Assembly (NCBI GenBank): GCA_050305405.1
Contig: JBNLFG010000011.1
Span: 120,662-184,661 of the forward strand
DNA: 64,000 nucleotides
Reading direction: 5' to 3'
DNA from: Desulfolinea sp050305405
Lineage (GTDB): Bacteria; Chloroflexota; Anaerolineae; Anaerolineales; Villigracilaceae
A program made the position numbers and the translations under genes. Positions 16,656 through 24,415 of the stretch are shown here, in pieces. A model generated the notes under the pieces. The model ran no database searches. It worked only from the letters and a program-made list of their open reading frames with translations, and had not been told where the DNA came from. The number at the start of each line of letters is the position of its first letter. Position 1 is the first letter of the stretch.

Positions 16656-16952
16656 ATGCTGAAAAAACGATTTTCAAAAGATGGCAAAAAATGCCGTGTG
16701 ACTTTTGAGTTACCTGCAGAAGCCAAGGCCGGTACCGCCGTTTTATGCGGCGAATTCAACAACTGGAGTAAAGATATTAACCCGATGAAGAAACTCAAAA
16801 GCGGTAAATTCACCGTTGGCGTAACCCTCGATGCAGGCAAAGAATATCGCTTCCGCTATTGGCTTGACGGTAATCGCTGGGAAAATGATTGGGAAGCCGA
16901 CGCCTACAAACCCAATAAATTCGGGACAGAGGACTCGATTGTTTCACTCTAA
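16656..16952 (+). CDS. Small CBM48/AMPK-type glycogen-binding domain protein
   Basis: The 98-residue protein is a single early-set domain: VTFELPAEA, GTAVLCGEFNNWSKDI, then YRFRYWLDGNRWENDWEAD. The conserved tryptophans and the GEFNNW turn match the glycogen-recognition domain found in AMPK beta and in free-standing bacterial proteins. It probably binds an alpha-glucan; no enzyme domain is attached. TATACT upstream and AGGAG before the ATG give it its own signals. Confidence 0.85.
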   Translation: MLKKRFSKDGKKCRVTFELPAEAKAGTAVLCGEFNNWSKDINPMKKLKSGKFTVGVTLDAGKEYRFRYWLDGNRWENDWEADAYKPNKFGTEDSIVSL

Positions 16953-16981
16953 CGAAAAATTGCCATAAAACAGGACTATCC

Positions 16982-17839
16982 GTGCCCAAGCTAACAACAA
17001 ATTACTCTGAATCTCTTGTAACCCTTATCCGCTCAAACGATGCCCCAATAGACGGCATGGAAATTGGGCCTTGGTTTCACCCAGAGACGATCAGGCAGAT
17101 ACATAGAGAATTTTCGGCTTATCCAATTCAATTTCACGCCAGCAGTTTTATTACGCGCTACCGATATTGGCCAAGGGTATTTAGTAGATTAACTGAATAT
17201 CACAGATGCACGCAAAGCGAGTGGGTTTCAGTGCATATTGAGTTATTGTTCATTGGGACATTTTTCATGAGTTCCAGATTTGGATTGCATATCCCCCCAT
17301 CGGATATTAAAAAAGCAAAGAATAGCTTTATTCATACGCTACTGAAGTTGAAGAATGCTATTAAAATGCCGATTATTCTGGAAAACTTGCCAACCCTACC
17401 TCAAAAGAAATACGCCTATGCAGCAAATCCATCTGCCATCAGTGATATTGTAAGGGAAACGGATTCCGGTTTCCTGCTGGATATCGCACACGCTCGCATA
17501 GCTTCATCTTACCAAGGCGTAAGTGTTGAGAAGTATCTGGAAAACCTACCGCTCGAACGGACAATTCAAATTCACCTAAGCGGCCCAAGAGTAATAGACG
17601 GTTATCTTCAAGACTCTCATGAATCAATGCGGAATGAAGACTATACCATATTTAAATGGGCCTTGGAGAGAACAAACCCCAAGGTGGTCACGTTAGAGTA
17701 TTTTAGAGAGCTAAAGCCATTGCGGGAGCAATTGTGGAAGCTCCACGAAATCATTACAAACAAAGAACACCAGGATGAACCTGTAAACCAAGACATCCCA
17801 CTGACATACGAGAATTCAACTTATGAAAACAATCAATAA
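16982..17839 (+). CDS. TIM-barrel protein resembling DUF692/MNIO iron oxygenases
   Basis: The 285-residue protein starts at GTG. Segments resemble the metal sites of the multinuclear non-heme iron oxidative enzyme family and of xylose-isomerase-like barrels: QFHASSF, SVHIELLF, ILENLPTLP, GFLLDIAHARIASSYQGV, QIHLSGPRVIDGYLQDSH and VTLEYF. The HxxG...D.H arrangement and the LEN-P block favour DUF692. MNIO enzymes usually modify cysteines in small peptides, but no precursor peptide is seen next door. The gene overlaps the following GNAT gene by 17 bases, so the two are coupled. Confidence 0.6.
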   Translation: MPKLTTNYSESLVTLIRSNDAPIDGMEIGPWFHPETIRQIHREFSAYPIQFHASSFITRYRYWPRVFSRLTEYHRCTQSEWVSVHIELLFIGTFFMSSRFGLHIPPSDIKKAKNSFIHTLLKLKNAIKMPIILENLPTLPQKKYAYAANPSAISDIVRETDSGFLLDIAHARIASSYQGVSVEKYLENLPLERTIQIHLSGPRVIDGYLQDSHESMRNEDYTIFKWALERTNPKVVTLEYFRELKPLREQLWKLHEIITNKEHQDEPVNQDIPLTYENSTYENNQ

Positions 17840-18422
17840 GCGCGACATCAACGCAACAGCCGAACTTCTTTCCCGCTGCTTTTATCTTGACCCGCTGTTT
17901 CAGTACTTTTTTCCAGATGACAACACAAGACAGGGGCGTTCGTACTACACCTTCAGATTCATCCTTTCCCATGCCCTTAAAAAGGGCTTTGCCTTTGCAA
18001 CGTCCCCAGCGTTAGAAGGCGCGGCGATTTGGCTTCCATCGGCAAGTATTCACCGCAGCCTAATAGACCAGATAAGATTTGGCGCCCTTGCCATGTACAT
18101 CAAACAGCCAAGCGATAGCATCAATCGCCAAATCTCTGCGAGCGAACATATGAAATCCTTGCATAGCGCAACGCTCTCTGTTCCGCACCTCTACTTATCC
18201 ACAATTGGCATGGATGAGCCCTACAGGGGAAAAGGCTTTGCATCTGGTTTGATACTGCCAGTGCTGCAAAAAGCAGATAAAGATCGACTCCCTTGTTACC
18301 TGGACACTCACAATGAAAACAATGTGGCGTTATATCAAAGATTCGGCTTTCGCGTGGCTCATGAAACCACCATTCCCGATTCGAATGTGCATCACTGGGC
18401 CATGATAAGGGACAGTAAATAA
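17823..18422 (+). CDS. GNAT-family N-acetyltransferase
   Basis: The 199-residue protein has the GNAT acetyl-CoA site in STIGMDEPYRGKGFASGLI (about residues 128-146) and the family ending CYLDTHNENNVALYQRFGF, followed by a beta-strand ending HHWAM. The N-terminal region (LFQYFFPDD) matches the group of small-molecule acetyltransferases with an extended N-terminus. It overlaps the MNIO-like gene and is AT-richer than rplS downstream. The acceptor is unknown. Confidence 0.8.
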   Translation: MKTINKRDINATAELLSRCFYLDPLFQYFFPDDNTRQGRSYYTFRFILSHALKKGFAFATSPALEGAAIWLPSASIHRSLIDQIRFGALAMYIKQPSDSINRQISASEHMKSLHSATLSVPHLYLSTIGMDEPYRGKGFASGLILPVLQKADKDRLPCYLDTHNENNVALYQRFGFRVAHETTIPDSNVHHWAMIRDSK

Positions 18423-18484
18423 ATCAGGTCTTTGTGACATGCCTAATTTTTCCCAACTCCTTCCTTTACGCACTTTATCATGCG

Positions 18485-18493
18485 TGATATAAT
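18485..18493 (+). promoter_or_regulatory. Extended -10 promoter of rplS
   Basis: TGATATAAT at 18485-18493 is followed by about 50 bases of leader and an AAGGAAAAG ribosome site before the ATG. Confidence 0.6.
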
Positions 18494-18544
18494 GCGCCCT
18501 TGCGTTAGACTGCAGAACTTATTAAATCAAGTAAGGAAAAGAAC

Positions 18545-18892
18545 ATGAGCGACATTTTGAAATCACTCGAAGCACCCGTAAATGAAGATATCCCAGAGTT
18601 GCGCTCTGGTGACATTGTGAGCGTTCACGCCCTCGTCAAAGAAGGCAACCGCGAACGTATTCAGGAATTCAAAGGCACCATTATCCGCGTCCGCAATAGC
18701 GGCAACAACGCCAACTTCACCGTTCGCCGCGTCGCCAGTAACGGCATCGGCGTAGAGCGCACCTTCCTCACCCGCTCCCCGCGTGTGAAGAAAGTTGTCG
18801 TAGAGCGCCACTCCAAAGTCCGCCGTGCGAACCTCTACTTCCTGCGTGACCGCACCGGCAAGAGCGCACGCCTTAAACAGAAATTCAACTAA
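18545..18892 (+). CDS. rplS: Ribosomal protein L19
   Basis: The 115-residue length and the blocks LRSGDIVSVHALVKEGNRERIQ, FKGTIIRVRNSG, NFTVRRVASNGIGVERTF and VVERHSKVRRANLYFLRDR are those of bacterial L19, a large-subunit protein at the subunit interface. The gene stands alone with its own promoter and terminator, unlike the trmD-rplS arrangement of many bacteria. Confidence 0.98.
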   Translation: MSDILKSLEAPVNEDIPELRSGDIVSVHALVKEGNRERIQEFKGTIIRVRNSGNNANFTVRRVASNGIGVERTFLTRSPRVKKVVVERHSKVRRANLYFLRDRTGKSARLKQKFN

Positions 18893-18911
18893 TTTCTCTG
18901 CGTAAATTCTC

Positions 18912-18945
18912 AAAAGGGTACAGCCCAAATGCTGTACCCTTTTTC
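18912..18945 (+). terminator. Terminator of rplS
   Basis: AAAAGGGTACAGC (18912-18924) pairs with GCTGTACCCTTTT (18931-18943) around a 6-base loop. Confidence 0.92.
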
Positions 18946-18988
18946 GTTCTACCCCACCTTCTGATTTTCACAAAGATTTGGAGATGAC

Positions 18989-19720
18989 ATGCAAAAACCA
19001 TTGATCGGCATCACAGCGGGGCATTCCAAAAACAAATTTGGGCTTCCCATTATCCATCTATTGCGCACCTATGTTGACTCCACTATCGCCGCAGGCGGCG
19101 TGCCTGTCATCATCCCATCAGAACTATCCGCCACCGATTGGCAAGTGCTCTACGCCAAACTCGACGGCATCATCTTCTCTGGTGGCGCAGACATGAACCC
19201 GAAAATCTTCAACGGCGAAGAGCACCCTACCGTAAACAGCGTCGATCACGAACGTGACGCACTCGAGATCGCCGTCGTCAAACAAGTTGTTGAAGACGAA
19301 AAACCCTTTCTCGCCATCTGCCGCGGATTTCAAGTGCTCAATGTCGCGCTTGGCGGCACACTCTACACACATATCCCGGATCAATTCGACAACAGCATCC
19401 AACACGACTCCAATAGAGACCTCTCTCGAGACTATCTCGCCCACGAAGTAAAAGTAGATGAAGATACGCGGCTTGCCGAAATTCTTGGGGAACCCATTCT
19501 CAAAGTGAACAGTTGGCATCATCAGGGCGTTAAAGAAATCCCCCCGATGCTAAAGGTGACGGCACACTCCCCCGATGGGCTTGTTGAGGGCATGGAAATT
19601 CCTGATCATCCCTATGCAATCGCCGTGCAATGGCACCCCGAATGGATGCCGGAAAGCCCTGCCATGCACAATCTCTTCAAAACCTTTATTGACGCTTCGA
19701 GCAAAAACAGCAAAGCCTGA
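18989..19720 (+). CDS. Gamma-glutamyl-GABA hydrolase-like class I amidotransferase (peptidase C26), copy 1
   Basis: The 243-residue protein has the nucleophile elbow AICRGFQVLNVALGG (Cys about residue 111), oxyanion segment FSGGADMNP and the His-Glu end QWHPEW (about 218-223). This is the catalytic triad of PuuD-like enzymes that cleave gamma-glutamyl amides. It is followed with a TGATG overlap by a clear paralogue, so the pair is translationally coupled and arose by tandem duplication. Role in polyamine breakdown or another gamma-glutamyl amide pathway is not resolved, as no puuA or puuB gene is nearby. Confidence 0.88.
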   Translation: MQKPLIGITAGHSKNKFGLPIIHLLRTYVDSTIAAGGVPVIIPSELSATDWQVLYAKLDGIIFSGGADMNPKIFNGEEHPTVNSVDHERDALEIAVVKQVVEDEKPFLAICRGFQVLNVALGGTLYTHIPDQFDNSIQHDSNRDLSRDYLAHEVKVDEDTRLAEILGEPILKVNSWHHQGVKEIPPMLKVTAHSPDGLVEGMEIPDHPYAIAVQWHPEWMPESPAMHNLFKTFIDASSKNSKA

Positions 19721-20442
19721 TGAGCGCCCCTCTGATCGGCATCACCTCCGAAAACACCGAAAATCGATATGGGCAACCTGCGATTCTCTCGCTACGCACC
19801 TATATCCGTGAAGTCATAAAGGCTGGCGGCATTCCGCTCGTCATCCCCTCCGAAACGCCCGCCGACTTACTCAAAGAACTCTTCGCCCGCCTCGATGGCA
19901 TCATCTTAACCGGCGGCGATGACATTGACCCCGCGCGCTTCAGTGGAGAAAAACATCCCGCCATTGGCACCCCAGACCCAATCCGCGACGAGACTGAGAT
20001 TACGCTTGCACAACTGGCTGTCGCCAACAACAAACCCCTACTGGGCATTTGCCGTGGCTTACAGCTCTTGAACGTCGCCCTCGGTGGTGACCTCTATACC
20101 CATATTGAAGATCAGCATCCCGAAAAGAAAAAGCACAACTACTACCCTGAATATCCCCGTGACTTGATATCGCACCCTGTCAGTATCGAAGAAAATTCCA
20201 AACTTTTCGAAATCATTGGCGAAAGCAAAATCGACGTCAATAGCCTGCATCATCAAGGCGTCAAAACCCTTTCCCCGAAACTCGTTGCTACCGCCTACTC
20301 CCCCGATGGGATCATAGAAGCCGCTGAAGTCCCTAAGCATCCTTTTGCCATCGCCGTCCAGTGGCACCCAGAGTGGCTGCCGAATCAACCAGCATCGCAG
20401 GCGCTTTTCAAAACCTTCATCGAAGTAGCGTCAAAAACCTGA
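19720..20442 (+). CDS. Gamma-glutamyl-GABA hydrolase-like class I amidotransferase (peptidase C26), copy 2
   Basis: The 240-residue paralogue of the preceding gene has the same triad: GICRGLQLLNVALGG and QWHPEW, with LTGGDDIDPARF at the oxyanion loop. The two proteins align end to end. Both appear catalytically intact, so they may differ in substrate or form a heteromer. The start ATG shares one base with the upstream TGA. Confidence 0.88.
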   Translation: MSAPLIGITSENTENRYGQPAILSLRTYIREVIKAGGIPLVIPSETPADLLKELFARLDGIILTGGDDIDPARFSGEKHPAIGTPDPIRDETEITLAQLAVANNKPLLGICRGLQLLNVALGGDLYTHIEDQHPEKKKHNYYPEYPRDLISHPVSIEENSKLFEIIGESKIDVNSLHHQGVKTLSPKLVATAYSPDGIIEAAEVPKHPFAIAVQWHPEWLPNQPASQALFKTFIEVASKT

Positions 20443-20475
20443 TCACGCTTGCAGTGTGACAAATTAATCAATCAC

Positions 20476-20516
20476 AAAGACTACAAAAGCCTAAAGACTT
20501 TTGTAGTCTTTCTTTT
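20476..20516 (+). terminator. Terminator of the amidotransferase pair
   Basis: AAAGACTACAAAAG (20476-20489) pairs perfectly over 14 bases with CTTTTGTAGTCTTT (20498-20511), then CTTTTT. Confidence 0.93.
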
Positions 20517-20530
20517 TAATTTACAAGCGT

Positions 20531-20536
20531 TATAAT
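20531..20536 (+). promoter_or_regulatory. Promoter of murI with a likely leaderless start
   Basis: TATAAT ends 7 bases before the ATG at 20544 and no Shine-Dalgarno is present. Transcription would begin at or next to the start codon, giving a leaderless mRNA. Confidence 0.55.
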
Positions 20537-20543
20537 TCCCCGC

Positions 20544-21365
20544 ATGGACACCCCAACTCAACAAGCCCCCATCGGCATCTTCGACTCAGGCGTCGGCGGG
20601 CTATCTGTGCTACGCGCCATTCGCCAGCAACTCCCCAATGAAAACCTGCTCTACTTCGCCGATCAGCAGCACATCCCCTACGGGCCTCGCGGCCTTGAAG
20701 AATTGCGTTATTTCTCAGAAGCAATCACCAATTATCTTCTTGAGCAGGGCGCAAAACTGATCGTCGTGGCTTGCAATACCGCATCCGCTGCGGCGCTGCA
20801 TCATCTGCGTGAACGCTTTCCCGACATCCCCTTTGTGGGCATGGAACCTGCTGTCAAGCCTGCCGCTGAGCAAACGAATTCTGGCGTGGTCGGTGTGCTC
20901 GCAACCCCTGCAACATTTCAGGGCGAGTTATACGCGTCCGTTGTGGAGCGTTTTGCCAGTGGCGTAACCGTTTTGCAAAACACCTGTTCGGGATTAGTAG
21001 AAGAGATCGAGCGCGGCGCCGTGAATGGAGAAAAGGCGAATGCAATTCTCGAAACCGCGCTGCGCCCCATGCTTGGACGTGGGCTGGATACCGTTGTTTT
21101 AGGTTGTACCCACTACCCATTCGCCATCCCACAAATCGAAGCGATCTGCGGGGATGCGGTTCGGGTCATCGACCCAGCCCCGGCGGTGGCGAGGCAAGTT
21201 GAAAGGCGTCTCGATGCGCTGCGTCTACTTAACCCGCAGCCCGATGGAGATGTCCAGTTAATTACATCGGGGGATGTCGATAAGCTGAAATCCTTAGCAT
21301 TTCAGCTTTGCCCCAACCCTTATCCTGTGCGCGGGGCGACTTGGAAAGACGGACAACCGAGATAA
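20544..21365 (+). CDS. murI: Glutamate racemase
   Basis: The 273-residue enzyme interconverts L- and D-glutamate for peptidoglycan. Both catalytic cysteines are in place: VACNTASAAAL (about residue 76) and LGCTHYPFA (about 191). The N-terminal IGIFDSGVGGLSVL is the family hallmark. It stands between two terminators as a single-gene unit. Confidence 0.95.
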   Translation: MDTPTQQAPIGIFDSGVGGLSVLRAIRQQLPNENLLYFADQQHIPYGPRGLEELRYFSEAITNYLLEQGAKLIVVACNTASAAALHHLRERFPDIPFVGMEPAVKPAAEQTNSGVVGVLATPATFQGELYASVVERFASGVTVLQNTCSGLVEEIERGAVNGEKANAILETALRPMLGRGLDTVVLGCTHYPFAIPQIEAICGDAVRVIDPAPAVARQVERRLDALRLLNPQPDGDVQLITSGDVDKLKSLAFQLCPNPYPVRGATWKDGQPR

Positions 21366-21368
21366 AAA

Positions 21369-21394
21369 AAGCGCCACGAGTGTGGCGCTTTTGC
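21369..21394 (+). terminator. Terminator of murI
   Basis: AAGCGCCAC (21369-21377), loop GAGT, GTGGCGCTT (21382-21390), then TTTGCTTT. It may work in both directions, because the minus-strand gene ends at 21396. Confidence 0.88.
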
Positions 21395-21395
21395 T

Positions 21396-22397
21396 TTAAC
21401 GGCGGGTGGGGCGGGATGGAATGGATGCTTCAAAGCCGCCTAAGCTGCGGCTGGCTTGGGGCCATTCACCGCGCGAGAGTTGGCGCGTTAGCCCGTCGAT
21501 GGAGCCGCCGATATTTTGAAGCTGGGGGCCGCCGTTGGCGAGGATACTGGCTTGAGCGTTGGCACCCAACTGGGCAATCTGGAGCAGTTCAGCGGGGTCA
21601 ATCTTGCGGTCGCCGAAGGATGTTTTGACGGTGTCGAGGTAGTCGTGGAGTTGATTTAGCGTACCGTTCAGATCGCCTGCGATCTCATTCGGGACAAGGT
21701 TGGCGAAGTTATTCTCGCGCTCATCGAGGCTGTTTTTAATCTGGGTGAAGAGTTCGGTACGATCTGATTGGGCTTGGGCAACGTGATCGGTGAGATTGCC
21801 AGCCGCTTCGTTAAGTTGGTCAATGGCGGCTGTAGCAACCTCTGCACCCTGCACGAGGATGCTTTCAACTTCTTCGAGGACATAGACGAGTTCGCCAAGG
21901 TCTTCTTCCATCGCAGTCAGGAGATAGAGCATATCGTCGGCATAAGCGCCATAGAGGTCATAGTAAAGCGTCAACAGTTCTTCGGCATAGTAGATGGCAG
22001 CTTCGGCGTCGTAAACATAGGCAGCGGTTTCGTAGAGCTCGTCTTCGGTCATTGTGCCGTCAGAGGTGGCTTGTGTGGTCGCAGTGGACGATGCTTCGGT
22101 CGCGACGACCGCTTCGTTGACGGCTTCGTCGATCAGGGCGGCGAGTTCTTCTTCACTGAGTTCGTAAACATCAGGTTCGGGCTGAGCCGTGGGCGTGGGC
22201 GGCATGGCGACAACGGTCGCCGCAACCGCATCAGCGACGGCATTCTCGAAACCCGCTTCGGCAGTCGCGGTCGCAGCAACGGCGGTCTTTACTTGATCGT
22301 CGACGCTAAGGGTTGGCTCGGCGTTCCCGCCGCAAGCAACCAGAAAACTGGCAAAGAAGACAAAAATAATAAGGCTCGATAAAAGTTTTTTGGGCAT
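21396..22397 (-). CDS. Lipoprotein of unknown function with an acidic, helical body
   Basis: From the ATG at 22397 (preceded by GGAGA) the protein is 333 residues and opens with a lipoprotein signal ending FLVAC-GG. The body is Ala/Thr/Glu-rich near the anchor, then long amphipathic helices (about residues 130-300) without recognised motifs, ending in a basic tail SRPTRR. An upstream in-frame ATG at 22454 would put 19 polar residues before the signal, so 22397 is the better start. It is probably an exported, surface-attached helical protein. Confidence 0.72.
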   Translation of the reverse strand: MPKKLLSSLIIFVFFASFLVACGGNAEPTLSVDDQVKTAVAATATAEAGFENAVADAVAATVVAMPPTPTAQPEPDVYELSEEELAALIDEAVNEAVVATEASSTATTQATSDGTMTEDELYETAAYVYDAEAAIYYAEELLTLYYDLYGAYADDMLYLLTAMEEDLGELVYVLEEVESILVQGAEVATAAIDQLNEAAGNLTDHVAQAQSDRTELFTQIKNSLDERENNFANLVPNEIAGDLNGTLNQLHDYLDTVKTSFGDRKIDPAELLQIAQLGANAQASILANGGPQLQNIGGSIDGLTRQLSRGEWPQASRSLGGFEASIPSRPTRR

Positions 22398-22496
22398 GGC
22401 ATTCTCCTGAGTATGTGTGGCGATGACAATCTCCACCTGGTCAAAATTATACACAGGATTTTATCCAATCTATTCCCCCCGTTTTTCCCAAACAGA

Positions 22497-23105
22497 TCAT
22501 TGATCGGCAGGAAAAAGCGCGATTTGTGTCAAGTCAATCACATCCATTGCAAAAGCATCGAAGGTTAACTCAGAGGCGGCAACCAATTCTTTTGCGCGGA
22601 GACGTTTAAAAATTGCCAAGTAACCCATTTTTACAGCTGCGTCCCATTGTAGAGAAAGACGTTCAGCGGCTTGATGAATATCGTCAAAGCCTTTACCTTC
22701 AATTTCAATAAAGTTTCCATAGGGAAGTTCATCGAGGTCAAAATGAAGATCGCCGAGGGTGTAACTCGTGCGGTATTTCTCGTAAATGGAAACGACCTGA
22801 TAGCCCAGGCGTTCAACGAAGAGACGCGCAGCATCAAAATCGCTGACTGCAAATTCGATCTCTTCGCGCTGGACAACGCCTGCTGATTTGGTGGATGGGC
22901 CCTTGAAAGTCAGTCGGGATTGGGCATCCTGTCGAAGTCGGAGTACGCAAGACTGGGCGGAGAGCGTTCCGGCTGGCGTGTCGAAGCGCAGATTCATTTC
23001 GTGGGTACGGGGAGATGCGAGGGTCGCACCCAACTCTTCCAGGCGTGTCGCCAGCTTTTCCAAATTAGCAATGTGAAATTTGACTTCGGTTTCGGTATAA
23101 TTCAT
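22497..23105 (-). CDS. CYTH-domain phosphohydrolase / class IV adenylate cyclase-like protein
   Basis: The 202-residue protein begins with the CYTH signature ETEVKF (ExExK, about residues 5-10). It continues with MNLRFDTPAGTL, LRLRQDAQSRLTFKGP, EEIEFAV, YEKYRTSY and LDELPYGNFIEIEG, the alternating acidic and basic residues that line the triphosphate tunnel. Members hydrolyse triphosphates (thiamine triphosphate, inorganic triphosphate) or make cAMP. Which activity applies here cannot be told. Confidence 0.88.
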   Translation of the reverse strand: MNYTETEVKFHIANLEKLATRLEELGATLASPRTHEMNLRFDTPAGTLSAQSCVLRLRQDAQSRLTFKGPSTKSAGVVQREEIEFAVSDFDAARLFVERLGYQVVSIYEKYRTSYTLGDLHFDLDELPYGNFIEIEGKGFDDIHQAAERLSLQWDAAVKMGYLAIFKRLRAKELVAASELTFDAFAMDVIDLTQIALFPADQ

Positions 23106-23117
23106 TCTTCTACCTTA

Positions 23118-23150
23118 AAAGGGCGAAGAATTTAAGATTCTTCACCCTTT
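23118..23150. terminator. Terminator hairpin between the CYTH and secreted-protein genes
   Basis: AAAGGGCGAAGAAT (23118-23131) pairs with ATTCTTCACCCTTT (23137-23150), with A/T runs on both sides. It serves the minus-strand gene ending at 23185. Confidence 0.78.
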
Positions 23151-23184
23151 TTTATTTTTCTCTTGCTAAGTTGCGAAGTATAGT

Positions 23185-23739
23185 CTAAAGGCTACACCCA
23201 TCTTCAGTGTAATAGTATCCTGGGCCATTAGCATAGCACTCAAAGCCTTCAAATAAAAAGTCATAAATGTATGTATTTTCCCAAAGAGGATTATAAAACT
23301 CAATCCACTGCCCCAATTCTCCCGAATATCCTTGGCAGTAAACACCAATAGGTCCCCAGACATCGTCGAAGTCGAAATCATAGACAGTGTAGCAATATTC
23401 AGCTACATAAACAGGAACGCTCACCCAAAATGCGAAGTCTCCTACATAAAGCGTACCATTTTGGCCTCCAGCATTTTTAGGGACTGTACACTTTACTGTT
23501 TCGGCATCAATTTGAGTACAGCCTACATTGTGAAATTCATTAAAAGAAGCATTGCCTATATTAGAAACTTTACCATTAACGCGAAAAGTAAACACAGCAC
23601 CCTTTCCTGAAACAAAGCGCGCATCAACCAAAACCATATTAGTTGCTTTGCCCCCTCCGGCAAGAGTCGGTGTAGAAAAGACACCTAATAAAACAAGAAG
23701 CACTGCTGTTACAGAAATTGCTTTTGACCATTTGGACAT
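23185..23739 (-). CDS. Secreted protein of unknown function
   Basis: The 184-residue protein has a Sec signal (VTAVLLVLLGVFSTPTLAGG, cleavage probably after TLA). The mature part is rich in Tyr, Phe, Gly and Asn, with several cysteines suited to disulfides (VGCTQIDAETVKCTV, YCYTVYDF, FECYANG, DGCSL). It is predicted to be beta-rich. No family is recognised. The gene is AT-richer than its neighbours. Confidence 0.65.
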   Translation of the reverse strand: MSKWSKAISVTAVLLVLLGVFSTPTLAGGGKATNMVLVDARFVSGKGAVFTFRVNGKVSNIGNASFNEFHNVGCTQIDAETVKCTVPKNAGGQNGTLYVGDFAFWVSVPVYVAEYCYTVYDFDFDDVWGPIGVYCQGYSGELGQWIEFYNPLWENTYIYDFLFEGFECYANGPGYYYTEDGCSL

Positions 23740-23906
23740 GATACGTCTTCCTTCTCTGGTTGAGACTAATCAAAATAGATCTTGTATCAATGGTACCAAG
23801 TTCCTAGCAAGAAAACAAGCACTGTCTCCAGCACGTTTATAAATAGACGCAACATTGTTCTATAAAAAGTGTTCGCTGAAAAAACACAAGTGCCTTGCCT
23901 GCTTTC

Positions 23907-24407
23907 TTACTCCACACTCAGCATCTTTTGGCGCTGTTCGACGCTATCACCCGCCGCGACGTGAATGCGCCCAACGACGCCATCACGCGGGGACTTGAGC
24001 TCATTCTGCATCTTCATCGATTCAAGGATCAGCAACACATCGCCAGTTTTGACTTCTTGTCCTTCGCTAACGGACACAGCAACGACCAGCCCGGGCATGG
24101 GTGCCTTGAGATGGAAAGGCCCGGATTGCGCTACAGTGCCGCCTGAAGCCGCACGTAAGCGACGCTCACGCTCGTCTTCAACATTGGCGTGGTAGAGGCG
24201 TCCCTTAACGAGAACCTCGAGGTCTTCCTCGCCGCGATAGACATAAGATTCATAGGATTTTCCATCTACGATCAATGAGAAAACGGGCTGCTCTTTAATA
24301 GACTCGAAATCGACTTCGACGATCTTGCCGTCAATGGAAATATGGCGATCATCAATGATTTCAACTAGAAATTCTTTGCTGTCAATGGTGGTGATATATT
24401 TCATCAT
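23907..24407 (-). CDS. Biotin carboxyl carrier subunit of an acyl-CoA carboxylase
   Basis: The 166-residue protein ends with a biotinyl domain, and the target lysine lies in ESMKM (about residue 132), followed by the conserved PRDGVVGRIHVAAGDSV. The N-terminal half (about 1-75) is the linker or oligomerisation part seen in propionyl/methylcrotonyl-type carriers. It follows the biotin carboxylase by 8 bases and the carboxyltransferase further upstream. The three genes together make one biotin-dependent carboxylase. Confidence 0.9.
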   Translation of the reverse strand: MMKYITTIDSKEFLVEIIDDRHISIDGKIVEVDFESIKEQPVFSLIVDGKSYESYVYRGEEDLEVLVKGRLYHANVEDERERRLRAASGGTVAQSGPFHLKAPMPGLVVAVSVSEGQEVKTGDVLLILESMKMQNELKSPRDGVVGRIHVAAGDSVEQRQKMLSVE

Positions 24408-24415
24408 GTTGCCGC

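Noticed and set aside
21768..22382. A 204-codon plus-strand frame opposite the lipoprotein gene
   Set aside because: Gly/Arg-rich reverse of an Ala/Glu-rich coding sequence. The minus-strand frame has a proper lipoprotein signal and ribosome site.
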